Of a stretch of DNA of 64,000 bases, positions 24,305 to 37,194 are shown piece after piece. The notes under the pieces were generated by a model. That model was not told the origin of the DNA. It searched no databases and saw nothing but the letters and a program-made list of their open reading frames with translations. Within the stretch, counting starts at the first letter, position 1; every line of letters begins with the position of its first letter. The position numbers and the translations under genes are program-made. The DNA is from Gari tellinella. Its lineage: Eukaryota; Mollusca; Bivalvia; Cardiida; Psammobiidae. Location: assembly GCA_922989275.2 (NCBI GenBank), contig OV277868.1:17480291-17544290 (forward strand). Direction: 5' to 3'.

Positions 24305-25310
24305 AAGATCAGACGGTTTCTGAAAAACCGTCTTATTTTAGGGTCTGTCTAATTTCGGCATGTACTGTTTTCTGATAAGCCTTTCATCAGGTAGATATCT
24401 GTCCGCATGAAATTTCCATGTTTTGTTGTGAAATGTTATAGTAAAATGTATGCCAAAAAGGTCTTAAATAAGAAATAAACAACACACAAGTTACCCACCA
24501 TCATATTTTTGACTGTTTGATATTCTGTGAAAATACTCTGAATTAAAATGATTGCAAATCAACTGAGATAATTGTTGCAGAAAACACATTATGTAGATGA
24601 GCATTACACAGTGCTCAGAAGGTTAAATATGTTTTGTCTGTCAAAGGTACGTTTAAATATTTACATTCACCCTATCAATCTCATTAAAAAAGACATTTTG
24701 ATTCGTACAGACGCAATTTTCTAGGGTTGGGACTTTTGGATCCCTTTCGCAGAGGAGGAAAATTTACAGTTCAATTCTTAATTGTTACTACCATGGCAGT
24801 GGTGTTTTGCTATTCGGTTTAGGCGTCAAAGCGTTACTGGATAAAGCAGTATGTAACGGATCACTAATTTTAAATGTTCTCTTATCATAATGCAGTCTAA
24901 CATATACATAATTGTAGAAAGAAGGACTATCAAAAGAAGTTTACTTGGTTTGATTAAGCCAAACCAAGGCATTATCAAGAAATTGCTTTATCGACATAAA
25001 TTCTAATGATTTACATAGTAGCTCTTAAATCTTAACTCCCTGATGATCATCATTTAGGGAAATTTACTTATAAAATAAACTAAATTCTATAGAAACAATT
25101 GTGCACTTTTAAGTTTTGAAAAATTTAATATCTCAAATTACTCTTTATTTATTCATTTTCTCAGTTTGCATGTGTAGTCCGGGAGTCAAGGGGTTTAACG
25201 TGGAAATGCCGGATGAACTTTTTTTCTCTGCAGTTTTCAATATTCTAGGGGGTCCTTATCAAGATTCAAGAGGGTGATCGGTGATATCCCTTGAGCATTT
25301 CTCAAAATAT

Positions 25311-26192
25311 GCTAATTAAGTCCGCCATTACTGAAATTCCGTTTATTGGCTGTAACACATTTATTATACATGGTAACCTCCTACAAAATGTGTCTACACC
25401 TATGTTTTCAGGGTCTACGAACATTATAAGCACATCAGTTTTGCATTTTAATGACTCGCACTCGACAAATTACATCAATTACGCTAATGCTAATTAAGTC
25501 CGCCATTACTGAAATTCCGTTTATTGGCTGTAATACATTTATTATACATGGTAACCTCCTGAAAAAGGTGTCTACACCTATGTTTTTAGGGTCTACAAAC
25601 ATTATAAGCACATCAGTTTTGCATTTTAACGACTCGCACTCGACTAATTACATCAATTACGCTAATGCTAATTAAGTCCGCCATTACTGAAATTCCGTTT
25701 ATTGGCTGTAATACATTTATTATACATGGTAACCTCCTGAAAAAGGTGTCTACACCTATGTTTTAGAGTCTACGAACATGATAAGCACATCAGTTTTGCA
25801 TTTTAACGACTCGCACTCGACTAATTACATCAATTACGCTAATGCTAATTAAGTCCGCCATTACTGAAATTCCGTTTATTGGCTGTAATACATTTATTAT
25901 ACATGGTAACCTCCTGAAAAAGGTGTCTACACCTATGTTTTTAGGATCTACAAACATTATAAGCACATCAGTTTTGCATTTTAACGACTCGCACTCGACT
26001 AATTACATCAATTATGCTAATGCTAATTAAGTCCGCCATTACTGAAATTCCGTTTATTGGCTGTAATACATTTATTATACATGGTAACCTCCTGAAAAAG
26101 GTGTCTACACCTATGTTTTAGGGTCTACAAACATTATAAGCACATCAGTTTTGCATTTTAATGACTCGCACTCGACTAATTACATCAATTAT
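25311..26192. repeat. Tandem 178-bp subterminal repeats, five units
   Basis: Units start at 25311, 25489, 25667, 25844 and 26022 (step 178, 178, 177, 178) with GCTAATTAAGTCCGCCATTA. Units are nearly identical to one another and carry the same short open frame, an artefact of the repeat. The last ends in 'gctaattaggtctgag'. Confidence 0.95.
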
Positions 26193-26581
26193 GCTAATTA
26201 GGTCTGAGATTATTAAAGAAATCAAGCTTATTTGGATACTGCTGGAAATATTTGACCTAATGCCATAATGTAAATGTCCATTCCTATATTGTCAAAATCT
26301 GTCTTTCAAACAATACGGTGATTAAGATGCCATATTAGGTAATGCTGCTAAGGCAAATGGTGAAACTACTTTACTCGGGGCATTGTTATGTCACCTGGAT
26401 AGTGTACAAATTGCATGGAACTTGAATGATTCTGGATGAACGATCGGACTAGATGTAGGGTTATGTATATACCTAAATCTAGTTGTAACCAATATTTGGA
26501 TATGCATATATTATGTTCACTTATCACTGTAAAGGGTAGTAAATGTTTAGCTCCTCGGCCCTTTATTGAATATTCATGAAT

Positions 26582-28120
26582 ATGGCGAATGCAAATTCAA
26601 TTCAGCTCAAAAGCTGAAACCGTCTTGGACAAGTGTTGTCTCTGTCAAACAACAAAAAAGGGAATCTCTAAAAAAAAAAGCCTGGAAGTCAGGAAAACGA
26701 TAGCTATGCAATGATTGCTACAAACATTGTGTGCAATTCAAGATCATTGATCAACCAACTCCTATTTCATATAGCGAATTGGCCCAGGGTAAGCCTCGAC
26801 AGGCAATGACAATGGGAGTAGACCAACGACTGAACGATAGCGCCTGTAACCTAACTAATGGTAAGCTCCTGTCTATACTTAGTGATGGTGATGCTGTGAC
26901 ACAAGAGCTGAATTATCACAAGTCATGTTTGACAACACTGTACAATAAGAAATTGGCTTATTTGTCATCGATTGAAACACAGGAAAGTTCTGATACACAT
27001 GAAAAACAAGTTTTTTCTACTTGTGTTTTCAGAGCTCGTGGCATTCATAATGGATACAAAGTTGAGCGTAACAGGTCCTCTTGTATTTCATCTTAAGTAA
27101 TGCTCGTGTGACAATGTTAATGAAATGACTTGAGCAGTTTACGAATGAAACCCAATCAAGAACAGATGTTCACTTGAAAAGACTGAAATAAAGATATTTA
27201 GCTGAAATTCCTGACTTGGAAGCCCACAGTAGCGGAAATAGTGATACTCGCCCAGTTCTATCTAAAACAGTCCATTTATTCTGAATCTGAATCTGTGGTA
27301 CTGAAGTAGCAAATGCAACCTGGAGCTTGAAAAAAAAAGAGTCCTCAATGACACAGCTCCTACAATATAACTGTCATTCTACGCACAAAGAAGGAGCTTC
27401 CACGTTCATACATTATAAAGACCTCGAGACACCATTTTCAATTTTTATTGGTACAACAGAGTGCGCGAAATCTCAGCCCGGTTGGGCAATGCTGCACAGT
27501 CAAGTCCACAGTTCAACTACTGGTTCATTAAACTGACTAGTCTTTCAGTGATAAGGTCGTTTCGGGCTAATTTCAAGCTCCAATTCCAAGCATTAGCGAC
27601 ATTAATACCTTTCTTCTTCTCAAACAACAACGTCCACTATGCATGTTGGCTACCGGTGCAACTGAAAGACATGCTTACCTTAGATGTGACGCATCCTAAC
27701 GAGAACCAGGCATTTCAGGACGGGAAATTTGTTGTGTTAAATCGAAGCGATCTTTCTCTGCAATAGCAATCGACCAACCCCATGAGCAGGCTAATGCCAC
27801 AATCAAAGAAAAAGGAGGGTTGTATGTGTGACAGAAGACCCTTTTGCTTTAAGAAGATGGATGGTAGCTGGACCTGAAGTTTCACGCAGCACTTCATGAA
27901 CATATCAAACGGGCTGCTTACCAAGCAGGAAGCATATGGGGAGAATGTTTAGAACCGTTAATGAAAACTGCAAGCCCTGCCGATTGTGGATGGACAAGGC
28001 AAAGCAACGCATGGAGGGTTCTCTGGACCTCAATGACACCAATAGCATAGAACTGCAAACAGCTGACAAAGTGCGGGTGCAAGAAGCAATGCATTGGACA
28101 CTGCAAATGCTACTAATATG
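26582..28120 (+). pseudogene. Transposon-encoded protein of unclassified family, frame-broken
   Basis: Parts of a conserved protein can be followed across several frames. An ATG at 26582 (MANANSIQL) is followed by a CCLCQ zinc-ligand motif near 26630. A conserved YHKSCLTTLYNKK block lies near 26915-26955. Then come SPQFNYWF (about 27505), NNVHYACWLPVQLKDM (about 27625-27675), a FSAIAIDQPHEQ-NAT block (about 27755), RRWMVAGPEVSR (about 27850) and a Cys-rich end CGCKKQCIGHCKC (about 28070-28105). I recognise this architecture from uncharacterised multicopy proteins in cnidarians, molluscs and fishes, but I do not know its catalytic class. Frameshifts and stops make this copy non-coding. Confidence 0.65.
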
Positions 28121-28899
28121 GACTCCAAATGAGAAACATAGCATAATCATTTGAATTCAGCTTAAGTGAATTGCTTCGGAAACAAAGTTTTGTGATAGAA
28201 AATGTACCAGAAATTCATTTTTACGGTGTTCGAACAGGTTTTGGCGGCCGGTTTGGAAAATAGCCGCCATCTTGGTTTTTCTACATAAGTCGTTGTTTAT
28301 CAAGAAGATCATATCACATGCTTTTTGTTGTTTTTTAAAAAACTGCCATTTTTCTGAGGTGAAAATGATTTTTAAGGTTGGTTAACTTGAACTATCCCTC
28401 AGTAGCGGCCATCTTGGAAAATGGCCACCATATTGACTTTTTCCGATGGCTAACGACAGAGTTGAGGTAAGCACATCTTGGTGGACATTTGTGCTTGCTT
28501 CACCAAGTGCACCATTTTTGCACTAAAAGCTCCGCTTCTTAGTTATCAACAAAAACTGTAGCATTCAATTAGTAAAATATACACACATATGTGAAAAAAA
28601 ACTGCAAAATACGCCTATTTTGCAGAAATTTGAATAATTTCTTGATTAAGAGAGATTTTATTATGAATTTAAAGTTCAATAATCATATATTTATGCGTTT
28701 CGAATACATCTGAGGCACATGTAAATTATTTAATGGAAAATTGTACCCACAACTGAGTCCTAAGTGATATTTCGTATTTTTGGCGGCCATCTTGGACGCC
28801 ATCTTGAATTGCGATGTTGTCCCAAGCTTTGCTAACTGCATCAACAGGATTCATAAGCTTCAGACTTAGAATAACAGTTTATTATATAGAAACATATGT

Positions 28900-29345
28900 T
28901 TACAGGTGAGGACCAATTGACCGTCTTAAATGGTCTGATATTTGGAGATATAACAAAAAACCCTGAATTTCAGTAATGGCCGACCTCATTTGCATACTTT
29001 GCATAAGTTGCATATGTCCAAAACATTTAATTTTCTGAAATGATGGGATTATTATGTTCGTAGACCCTGATAACATGGTTATAGACACCAATTTCATCAT
29101 CGTAGGATGCATACTAATTGACATATGACCAAATGACGGAATTTCAGTAATGGCGGACCTCATTTGCATAATTTGCATTAGTTGCATATGTCCAAAACAT
29201 TTGATTCATGAAATGATGGGTTTATCATGTTCGTAGACCCTGATAACCTGGTTATAGACACCAGTTTCATCATGGTAGGGTGCATACTAATTGACATATG
29301 GCCAAATAACGGAATTTATGTAATGGCGGGCTTAATTAGCATATT
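28900..29345 (-). repeat. Right-side inverted subterminal repeats
   Basis: Inverse of the 178-bp units: 'aatttcagtaatggc' recurs at about 28965, 29140 and (as 'aatttatgtaatgg') 29313, steps of about 175. These units differ from each other and from the left array. Confidence 0.8.
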
Positions 29346-29486
29346 TTGAGAAATGCTCAAGGGATATCACCGGGCACCCTCTTTGATCTTGATGAGGACA
29401 CCCTAGACTATTGAAAACTGCAGAGAAAAAAAGTTCATCCGGCATTTCTAGGTTCAGCTAAATATCGGCCTTTGACTCCCGGACTA

Positions 29487-32150
29487 GTGTACAAATACAT
29501 GAGAAAAAGCATGTATTGATCTAAAAGATCAAGAACAGTATCTAATGTATATGTGCTGTCAACCAATTACAAGACCATGTGTTGGACCTATGTAGAAAGT
29601 TTTAGTTTATTTCTAAAGACGGGGTCTCAGTTGATTTACACGTGTAGCTCTAGGAACATGCGCATGTCACCGGACAGCGCGAGTGTAATTCGTAGGTCTT
29701 AAACAAAATACAAACTACATTTGAAATCGCATCGGTACACTACCAACGTTTGATTGAATGAAAATAAGATATCTTCAGGTCATATGTGATAAGTATCTAA
29801 ATCATACCAAAATACGCTTTTCTGAACAAAATTGAAATATAGATATTCGAAAAAAAAAGGCTCGAACATCGTAGCTCTATATAATATTTATAAGCTTATT
29901 ATATAGTACTGGTGTGCTATCGGGGGGGGGGGGGGGGGGGGTAAAGTGACATGGCATGCTATGAGCACCTGCGATTATGTGTTTTAACATAAATTGAAGA
30001 ATGGATTAATACATAATTTTCAGTCCATTGTTCAAATAAATTAAACAACTTTTTTATTTAAAATTGTTTGAATGTGCCCAAATTATTTCCGGTCTATTTG
30101 GTAGTTTTATCTTTTCAATCATTTTAGTCCGAGTTGCATAGTTCATTAACTCCTTAACGTTATTCTGGACAGTTTTAGTTGTCAGAATATATTTGAGAGG
30201 GAAATATCTCTGAAGAATTAATATTATAACTATTGTAATTGGTGTTAAAAGTCAAATACATAAAGGATAACTGGGATTTTTTTCAGCGTAAGATCGAAAT
30301 GTAATCCATTGAATCATCAGATGGGAAGCCACTCGTAAAAAATATAATAATCTGGTGTTCACGAAATGGATTAAATTCAATCTAACACGGAATAAAATAC
30401 AATTGTTCTATTTATTTTTGCTTTTAAGCCACTTTTAAAAAGAAAGTGTTAGAAAGGTGAAAGCGAAAGTACATTATTTATCCCGTGTGGAGCCCCAACG
30501 TTATATGGAACACACATTTCCGTGACATTTTGTCATACAATGAAGACATTGATTTAACGTCATCGAAATTACGTCGTTACTTCCGATCTTGGATTCGTGT
30601 TCTTCCGTTGAGTGATTCGCAACAAACCGTGTTGCCGAAATTAGACGATAAGACAGGGTTGACTATGATTATTGGGGAGCCCTACGGGGAAAATTCATAA
30701 AAGAAGCACGCGCGAAGATAATCCAATTGCTTGAAACAGTGACATTATCAAGTGATAATCCACTGCTTGTTTTCTAGTAATCCACCGAAAAGCATATATA
30801 AAGTTTTTTTTCATCGTTTTTAGTTATTAATAACGAATTTGCGCAGGTTGTACTGAGCTTCTGTTTTATTGATTTTTATGCATAGTGAACTTAGCTTTTC
30901 TGTAGCGCGATGTATATTTGCAAATCAAAATAGCAGCAATTGTCATTTCTGTAACCTTTGTTAATGATATTTAACAAAAAGTAATACCGTAATTTTTCAG
31001 TTTTAGAATCTATATTGAGAGTGTGAGTTGGCAGAGTTTTGGAGCAATGGTGGTAATTCATTTAGTTCCATAAACTAATAAGTGGGTAGAGTATCGTATC
31101 AGTTGATAGGTGTGTACTGTTAAGCTCATTAACATACCTGCATTCAAAAAAGCAATAGTTAGCCATTGTTTGTTTGCTACCATAACATGACATAACAACA
31201 TGTTATGAGATATTATGATGATGGCAACCGCACAGCTTATTTCTAACCAGTATAGTCTTCATGCCCAGTTGCATGATAAGGAACAGTAAGGAAATTATGA
31301 GCATGCTGTCATTATCAAGTTTCATGTTTTATGCTTATGCCAGCAAGATCTGTTTGGCATGCTTACTTGTGTGTTAACCTACTTTCAGATTGCAGTTGGT
31401 TGTCAACTGTGACAGTTGAGTCGTGTTGTTTTATCCATGGTTCCATTAACGATTATCACCACCATCATCATTAAATCGATATGTGCTTCGAGAATGAACA
31501 TTGGACCTACTTCTAGTTCGTCTTGGTTTTTTGGACCCTTAGAGCTAGGATACACAAATATTGAACATTCTTTTTCTGCGTGTGTCGGTATACCGTGACC
31601 TGCTCTGTATGTATCTACTTGACTAATTGAGCACCAAATTAAACTATTTTATCTAATAGTATGAGTGTTTTGTTTACAATTTCAATAGACCGAGTTACTC
31701 AAAATTTGATTAAAACTACTGAAAAGAAAGTATAATTGAGTGTGGTATAAATCGTCACAAATACATCTGCATACACGTATAAGATTTCCTTTACGTTGCC
31801 AATGGAGTCCTTCATTTCTAATATAGTCAACTAATTGTACTAGGGCTAGTGATTTTTAAAGGTGGGTCTATTTGTTTCTCCATCAAAACGCCAATATGTA
31901 ATGCCCGTATATCTACGGCTACTTTTGAAATCGTCGGTGTTGATATTTATATTTTCATTAGTTACTATTCCGTCGTGTTAAAATCCAGCAAAGGAGAACA
32001 GGTGTCCCCAAGCACGAAGATGCTACCTATATAATGCAGCTGGTAAACGTGAATGTTATTAACACTGTTCAGAGTTTCAAATACTTTATTTCTATCCACA
32101 CAAATGGCATTCATTTATCCGGTCCTGTAATGACCTAGATCAATCCAATT
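29487..32150. other. Spacer between TIR element and copy B
   Basis: Poly-G at 29922-29941. An open frame at 30485-30700 (+, 71 codons, contains a charged NEDIDLTSSKLRRYF stretch) has no recognisable domain and no clear splice context; I cannot say whether it is an exon. The rest is AT-rich without identifiable repeats. Confidence 0.35.
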
Positions 32151-32697
32151 TCGTCGAACAAGAAGCCATTTTCGTTGAAATTCACCTAAATTTAGTAATA
32201 TGTTTAGTTAAAAGAATTAATACGTAATTTACTCATTCTATTTGAACGATTTACCGATTTAATTGCTAAGTACGGCTACATAAGTACAATGCATGTTTCA
32301 GGCCCGTAGAAAGACAAAAATTGAGTATATTCACCATCGAATGATCTGAAGACAGCCTAGGTGCTCAGCCTATCCACGGCCAAGGGATTGAGGGGAGGGA
32401 CTAAGTCCTTTACAGTAAAAATATAATAGTCCAGGCTCAAACTTTACGGATGTATAGTTATTGAGGGACCTTTACCCTTATAATACTGAATTGAAGTCTG
32501 CTTCAAATTTATCGTTTGCGAAAAAAACCAAATAAATTCACTCTCTTGAATAAGTTATGTTGTATAACATCAAAATGGAAGAATAAAGTAACTCGATGTC
32601 TAATCATGGTTCAGACTATTTGCCTTTTGGATTCTAATAATCTGTTTGGAGTGTTAATCGTACCGTTCAGTAAACGAAAACGAACTGTACGTCTATG

Positions 32698-32929
32698 TTA
32701 ACACATTTGTGCCCACAATCCACTATATAGGACATAGGCAAACAGTGTAGACTCTGATCAGAAAACTCCGCAAAATGCGGCGTCTGATTAGAGTCTACAC
32801 TGTTTGCTGATAGGAATTTCAATATAAAACAAAATGAAAATGAAAATTTTGACCAAGCATTCCTTTGATACAATATGGACTAATCCAATAAATAAACATG
32901 GAAGAACCCACTGGGCGTAAATAGGTTAA
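32698..32929. mobile_element. TTAAC-ended MITE with hairpin core
   Basis: Ends TTAACACATTTGTGCCCAC and 'ctgggcgtaaataggttaa' are inverted. The hairpin at 32738-32807 is of the GTAGACTC subtype. The opposite-oriented relative at 36193-36418 shares 'tatattggattagtcc' and the same hairpin; eroded copies lie at 42340-42465 and 53895-54080. Confidence 0.75.
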
Positions 32930-33209
32930 AATGCATGCACCCGTAGAGAGGTGATAAATCATTCAAACGGCTCCTATAATATACATGTATTTTCAGTAGA
33001 AATAGGTTTTCCATCTAGGAAATCTCATTGAAGTAGGTCATAACTGTTAACATATCAACATAAATTAGTTCTCATTCTATGATATATGATTGTCAAACGA
33101 TAGTGGCGGTGACCTTTATAGATCAATGCGACTTCCTAGAAGAAGAAGACATTTCTGTTGAAAGTATCTATTTTTATATATCTTGTGTTGACGAAAAGAA
33201 CAATACGTT

Positions 33210-33480
33210 ACTGGCTAACCCAATTTAACGGCTGAACCGTGTTATTGTTACACGCGTCTATAGCATTTACAACTGCATGTATTCTTATTCAATATCAGAT
33301 ATGACTTACCTATTTACTGCCAATAGAACAATTATAGTTATTTGCAAACAGTTTTTATCCTGATTCAACGGCGCATTACGCGGCGTCTGAAGGATCAAAC
33401 TTATTTGACGCTCACCTCAATATTTCTTAAGTAAAATACATTTAGATTTAAGTAATGAACCAGTGCTGCCATTTCTCATG
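33210..33480. mobile_element. Eroded hairpin MITE at the same position as 1424-1637
   Basis: Hairpin 33344-33408 (GCAAACAGTTTTTATCCTGAT...CGGCGTCTGAAGGATCAAAC, partly unpaired) followed by 'ctcaatatttcttaagtaaa', as in the copy A element. Shared flanks such as 'acacgcgtc' and 'atatcagatatga' place it at the corresponding site of the duplication. Confidence 0.5.
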
Positions 33481-33522
33481 AATTTTCCGAATACCTTTGA
33501 TTTTTTCTCCTAGCAGATTGAA

Positions 33523-33592
33523 GCTTAAAGCAGACTGACAGTAAAGCAGAATGCGCCTTATGACGCATTCTGATTTACTTTCAACCTGCTTA
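33523..33592. repeat. 'GCTTAAAGCAGG' hairpin
   Basis: Arms GCTTAAAGCAGACTGACAG... and inverse ...TTTCAACCTGCTTAA around 'gcgccttatgacgc'. Outer MITE ends not recognised here. Confidence 0.65.
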
Positions 33593-34339
33593 ATGTTATC
33601 ACGCTTGAATAAATTATGAAATCTTATAATTGTTCAAGATCCACTTATAGCAGTCCTGATGAAAGAAGACGACAAGTTTTTCAAATTGACGATGTCATGA
33701 CTTCTAAATAGTTAACTCGAGAACCGAACATACTGGTATTCAATCATTAGAATAATATTAGGAGGTAACTGATACAATTGTCTTTAACAAAAACTTTATG
33801 AGAGACTCTGCAAACATAGTAAAACCTGTGTGAAAATGTGTCTAAGTCTACTAACACATATTAACTCTCTCTACAAGCTCTGTGTAGCTAGAGGTTCAGT
33901 CACTATTAAGTATTTGCTTGGAACAATAGCGGGTAATATTTGAAATGTGACCAAATAAACAAGTTGTGCATAAGAATTTTATATACAGGTTACCTTGCTC
34001 AGACATTACTAGTATTTTATCTAGCAGCCATCTAGCAATCATTTCATCAAAAGTGAGTCACTCTTGGTGCCAAGTAAATCATGATTTCACTTCCTATATT
34101 ATTATTTGTCATGATTTGTGAATGACTATACAAACAGGGACTTCAATACATGTAGATTGGTATTTATAATTGTCAGCGTGCATGTTGTCATTTTCAAACC
34201 ATTCTATCAACAGTGAACTCTCTATTGTCAGGCAAATATCTTTTATTTTTACTCTGTTTTGTAAAAAACCGACTAATCTAAAACAAAAGCCTAAGGATAA
34301 AACAAGTTTCTCTATCTACCTTAGGATATTGGCTTACAT

Positions 34340-34604
34340 TTGCTAACAGCTTGAATCCGAATCAGACGCTGCGTAACGCGGCGTCTGATCTAGATTCAAG
34401 CTGTTTGTCACTCGTCATAACGTTTTATCGGTCAAAATGCCCATTAAGTAATTTTGAGAAAAAACAGCAGGCGACAAATTTTAGCAGACGACATTGCAGC
34501 CATGAATAGGTTGGACATAATTGTATTTTTAGGGACAGAGCGGCAAGCGTCATTGTAAGGAGGGAATTGTTGTTGAGAGGGCTGTTGTAGAGAGGGGTGC
34601 TGTA
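34340..34604. mobile_element. 'Ctctacaacgaccctcc' family MITE, left end lost
   Basis: Hairpin at 34342-34408, then 'cgacattgcagccatga' and the right end 'gttgttgagagggctgttgtagagaggggtgctgta'. The left half seen at 36455 and 49035 is missing. Confidence 0.6.
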
Positions 34605-36190
34605 GTATTATTGTTTTCCTTTTCATGAGAGACAAGCTAGTGAATCGGATTTGGAATTCGTACAAGTATGTTACTGCTTGATGCAGAACAAACAATAATA
34701 CAGAAAATATATAAAGGTGGTTTCTGCATATGTTTCCCTATCATGAACATTCAAATTATCAAAATTGGAGCTATTCAGCTGGGGCGATTCATGGATAATT
34801 TGCCGATTAGTTTCTGTCGTTTATTTTGCTTAAGGGTGTATCAAACCCAGAAGCGAATTTTTCAAAATATTAAACTTTTTATCTATCATGTTTTTTTTTG
34901 GAAGAGCTGTTTATGATGAATGAAAAATTAAAAACAAAATATAAATGGTGGTGTTCTCTTTTTTTAGCTACAGCGATTTGAAAAAGGTATGTCAAATTTG
35001 GACCTTTTTTTCAAATTTTACCCATTCAGAGAACAAGCTTCAGTAAAATCTATTTCAAAACAAAACAAACATGGTAATTTGGGTTTTCATAATTTATTTC
35101 ATGTCTATGGTGGTATTTTCACATATAGAATCCAAATTTAGACAAAGCAGGCACCAGGTTTGAACAATATGGATCCTTGAATATCAAAAATGTGCTTTTT
35201 ATAGGGCATGATTTTATTTAGTTACATGTTTTATTTTATGAAATAAAATCTAACAAAAAGTTTGAAAATGAAATAGTTCTAGTATTAAACTTGTTCTTAT
35301 ATTCTACCAGATGAAAGCCCATGCTAAGGCATTTCAAATATAAAAAGAAATTGAAAGATCAGTGTTGAAAATTTTGAGTTATTAAAGTAAAAAGAGTTAT
35401 CTCCCTTTAAAAAATTTACAACAAAAGTACCATATCAATGATATTTAGAGCTTTATAAATTTCACAGTTGGTGTCTATTTTGTCTTAAATTAGTTTTTGT
35501 ATGAAGAAATACTACCATAGACAAGAACAAATAACACAAAACAAAATAATCATATTTGTTTTCATTTGAAATGGATTTTATTGAAGCGGGATGCTTGAAA
35601 AAGAAAAAAAAAGAAAACGTGGTTGGGGTAAATTTTACATGGCCGTACAGCCAAAAGTTGTGCACCAAAATGTACACTTTTTCTATTTGTTCATTCATCT
35701 TGAATAGCTCTTCAATACAAAACCATCATAGAGTGTTTTCATATACTTTCCCAAATTCATGAGTTTGAAACACCCTTAAAAGCCGAATAAATCAGTTCAT
35801 TTCTTAAACATCATTAATACGTGAAATATCGATTTATATTGCTTTTCGAAAAATACTCTTTTTGTGGGTGTTTCTGCATCAGTACTTTAAAGCTACCAAT
35901 ATCTGCAAAAAGTTCACATCACAAATCAATATACAAACAACCAACTAAAATTATACACACAGATGATAAATGCCTTTCAGAAATCTACATTTGTTAGGCA
36001 TAATTCAATAGTTCGTGCATAAAGTTTATTTTTTACAACGTAAACTTTTATACTCAGTTGTTCTTCGTAGAAAGACAAATTCCGTATATTCCAAACAGAA
36101 CTATTAAGAATTTATTCAAAGGAATATTTTACAACAAGATGCCTGATCGAAGTCTACACGGTTTCGGTTAGCACAGAGCTATTACAAGCC
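34605..36190. other. AT-rich spacer, nothing recognised
   Basis: Short open frames occur on both strands but none shows a domain, splice context or codon pattern that would support an exon. No repeat family identified. Confidence 0.4.
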
Positions 36191-36192
36191 GT

Positions 36193-36418
36193 TTAACCTA
36201 TTGATGCCCAGTAGATTCTTCCATGATTATATATTGGATTAGTCCATTTTTATCAAAGGGATGTCTGGTCAAAATTTAACTTTCATTTTGTTTAAATTGA
36301 AATTCCTATCAGCAAAGAGTGTAGACTCTGGTCAGACGCCGCATAATGCGGCGTCTGATCAGAGTCTACACTGTTTGCCTATGTCCCATATATGGGATCG
36401 TGGGTACAAGTGGGTTAA
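36193..36418. mobile_element. TTAAC-ended MITE with hairpin core
   Basis: Inverted relative of 32698-32929. The hairpin 36312-36378 carries GTAGACTCTGGTCAG on one arm and CTGATCAGAGTCTAC on the other, so it is nearly perfect. Confidence 0.75.
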
Positions 36419-36454
36419 CGATCTACGGACTGCACTGTCCATTAATCCATATAT

Positions 36455-36809
36455 AATGCTCTCTACCTACAACGACCCTCCCAACAACGATTCCCTCCTA
36501 AAAACGACACCTGTCGCAGTTCCCTAAACAGACAATTACGTTGAACCTATTCACAGCTGCAATGTCGTCTGCTTAATAAAATAGTCGTTTGCTGTTTTCC
36601 TACAAGTAACGAATCGGACATTTTGACCGAACTAAACGTAAGGACGAGTGACAAACAGCTTGACTCAAGATTAGACGCCGCGCAGCAACGCTGCGTCTGA
36701 TCTGGATTTAAGCTGTTTGAGAACTTCACTCCCTATAACGACTCCCTCCGAACAACGCACACAGTTTGTGTCTCCCGTTAGGTGTCGTTGTAGAGAGGGA
36801 GCGCTGTAC
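36455..36809. mobile_element. 'Ctctacaacgaccctcc' family MITE
   Basis: Left part 'ctctacctacaacgaccctcc', right part 'gtcgttgtagagagggagcgctgta', hairpin at 36652-36719 (GCTTGACTCAAGATTAGACGCC...). Relatives: 34340, 43355, 49035 and 59140. Confidence 0.75.
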
Positions 36810-37017
36810 ATCGTATTTATATTTAGTTCATAGCTAAGTAGTCTTAACCCATCTGATAGATAATTTGATCCGCAATTTAAGTCTTGAGCAAGCAAATTAC
36901 ATTGAATGGGTTATAATTATATGAGAAAGCATACGTTGTATAGAAGCACATGGGTATTGATTATGTTTGTATTGTAAACTAATAAGACACATCTTGCATG
37001 ACATTGTTATTAGGAAT

Positions 37018-37148
37018 CACGTGATCAAATGAATTTTGTAAAAGTACTATAGTTTCAACTATAAAAGAGTTTTTGAATGTATAGCTTACACCTCAGTCTT
37101 TGATTACTGTACTGTCGTACGCCATTGAGCATTCGGTAAAGTGCAGTT
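37018..37148 (+). promoter_or_regulatory. Core promoter of gene B
   Basis: CACGTG at 37018-37023 inside 'aatcacgtgatcaaatg' and TATAAAAG at 37060-37067; the start of transcription is then expected near 37090-37100, about 50 nt before the ATG. The CACGTG-to-TATA offset of 42 nt is the same in copy A. CACGTG is an E-box for bHLH-type factors. Initiation site is inferred, not seen. Confidence 0.6.
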
Positions 37149-37194
37149 ATGGAAATAAAAGGGTTATACATTTTATACATTTTAGCAATGCTAG
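37149..37194 (+). CDS. CYYR1/Shisa-like gene B, exon 1 (signal peptide)
   Basis: ATG at 37149 opens a 15-codon stretch, MEIKGLYILYILAML, that reads as a short signal peptide, ending in phase 1 at donor G|GTAAGT. The split Ala codon is completed by exon 2. It is the first ATG after the TATA box. The complete gene B product is 96 aa: signal peptide (1 to about 16), Cys-rich ectodomain (17-48), linker (49-70), membrane segment (about 71-94), and essentially no cytoplasmic tail. The protein should enter the secretory pathway and sit in a membrane; function unknown. Confidence 0.8.

Larger units (their letters stand above)
25175..29486 (+). mobile_element. 4.3-kb TIR DNA element with subterminal repeats
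   Basis: Left end TAGTCCGGGAGTCAA and right end TTTGACTCCCGGACTA are inverted. The similarity continues inward ~130 nt ('atgccggatgaactttttttctctgcagttttcaat'), then into repeat units of about 175-178 bp: five on the left (25311-26192), two to three on the right. The interior holds one decayed protein gene (26582-28120). Target duplication is not clear (possibly GTG). The superfamily cannot be assigned from sequence alone. Confidence 0.8.

Noticed and set aside
25291..26030. Repeated ~62-74 codon frames
   Set aside because: Same frame repeated in each 178-bp tandem unit; ends with the unit, no domain.
31416..32034. Possible further CYYR1-like exons in the 31.4-32.0 kb frames
   Set aside because: Hydrophobic stretches exist, but no Cys pattern, matching intron phase or splice-site pair could be shown.
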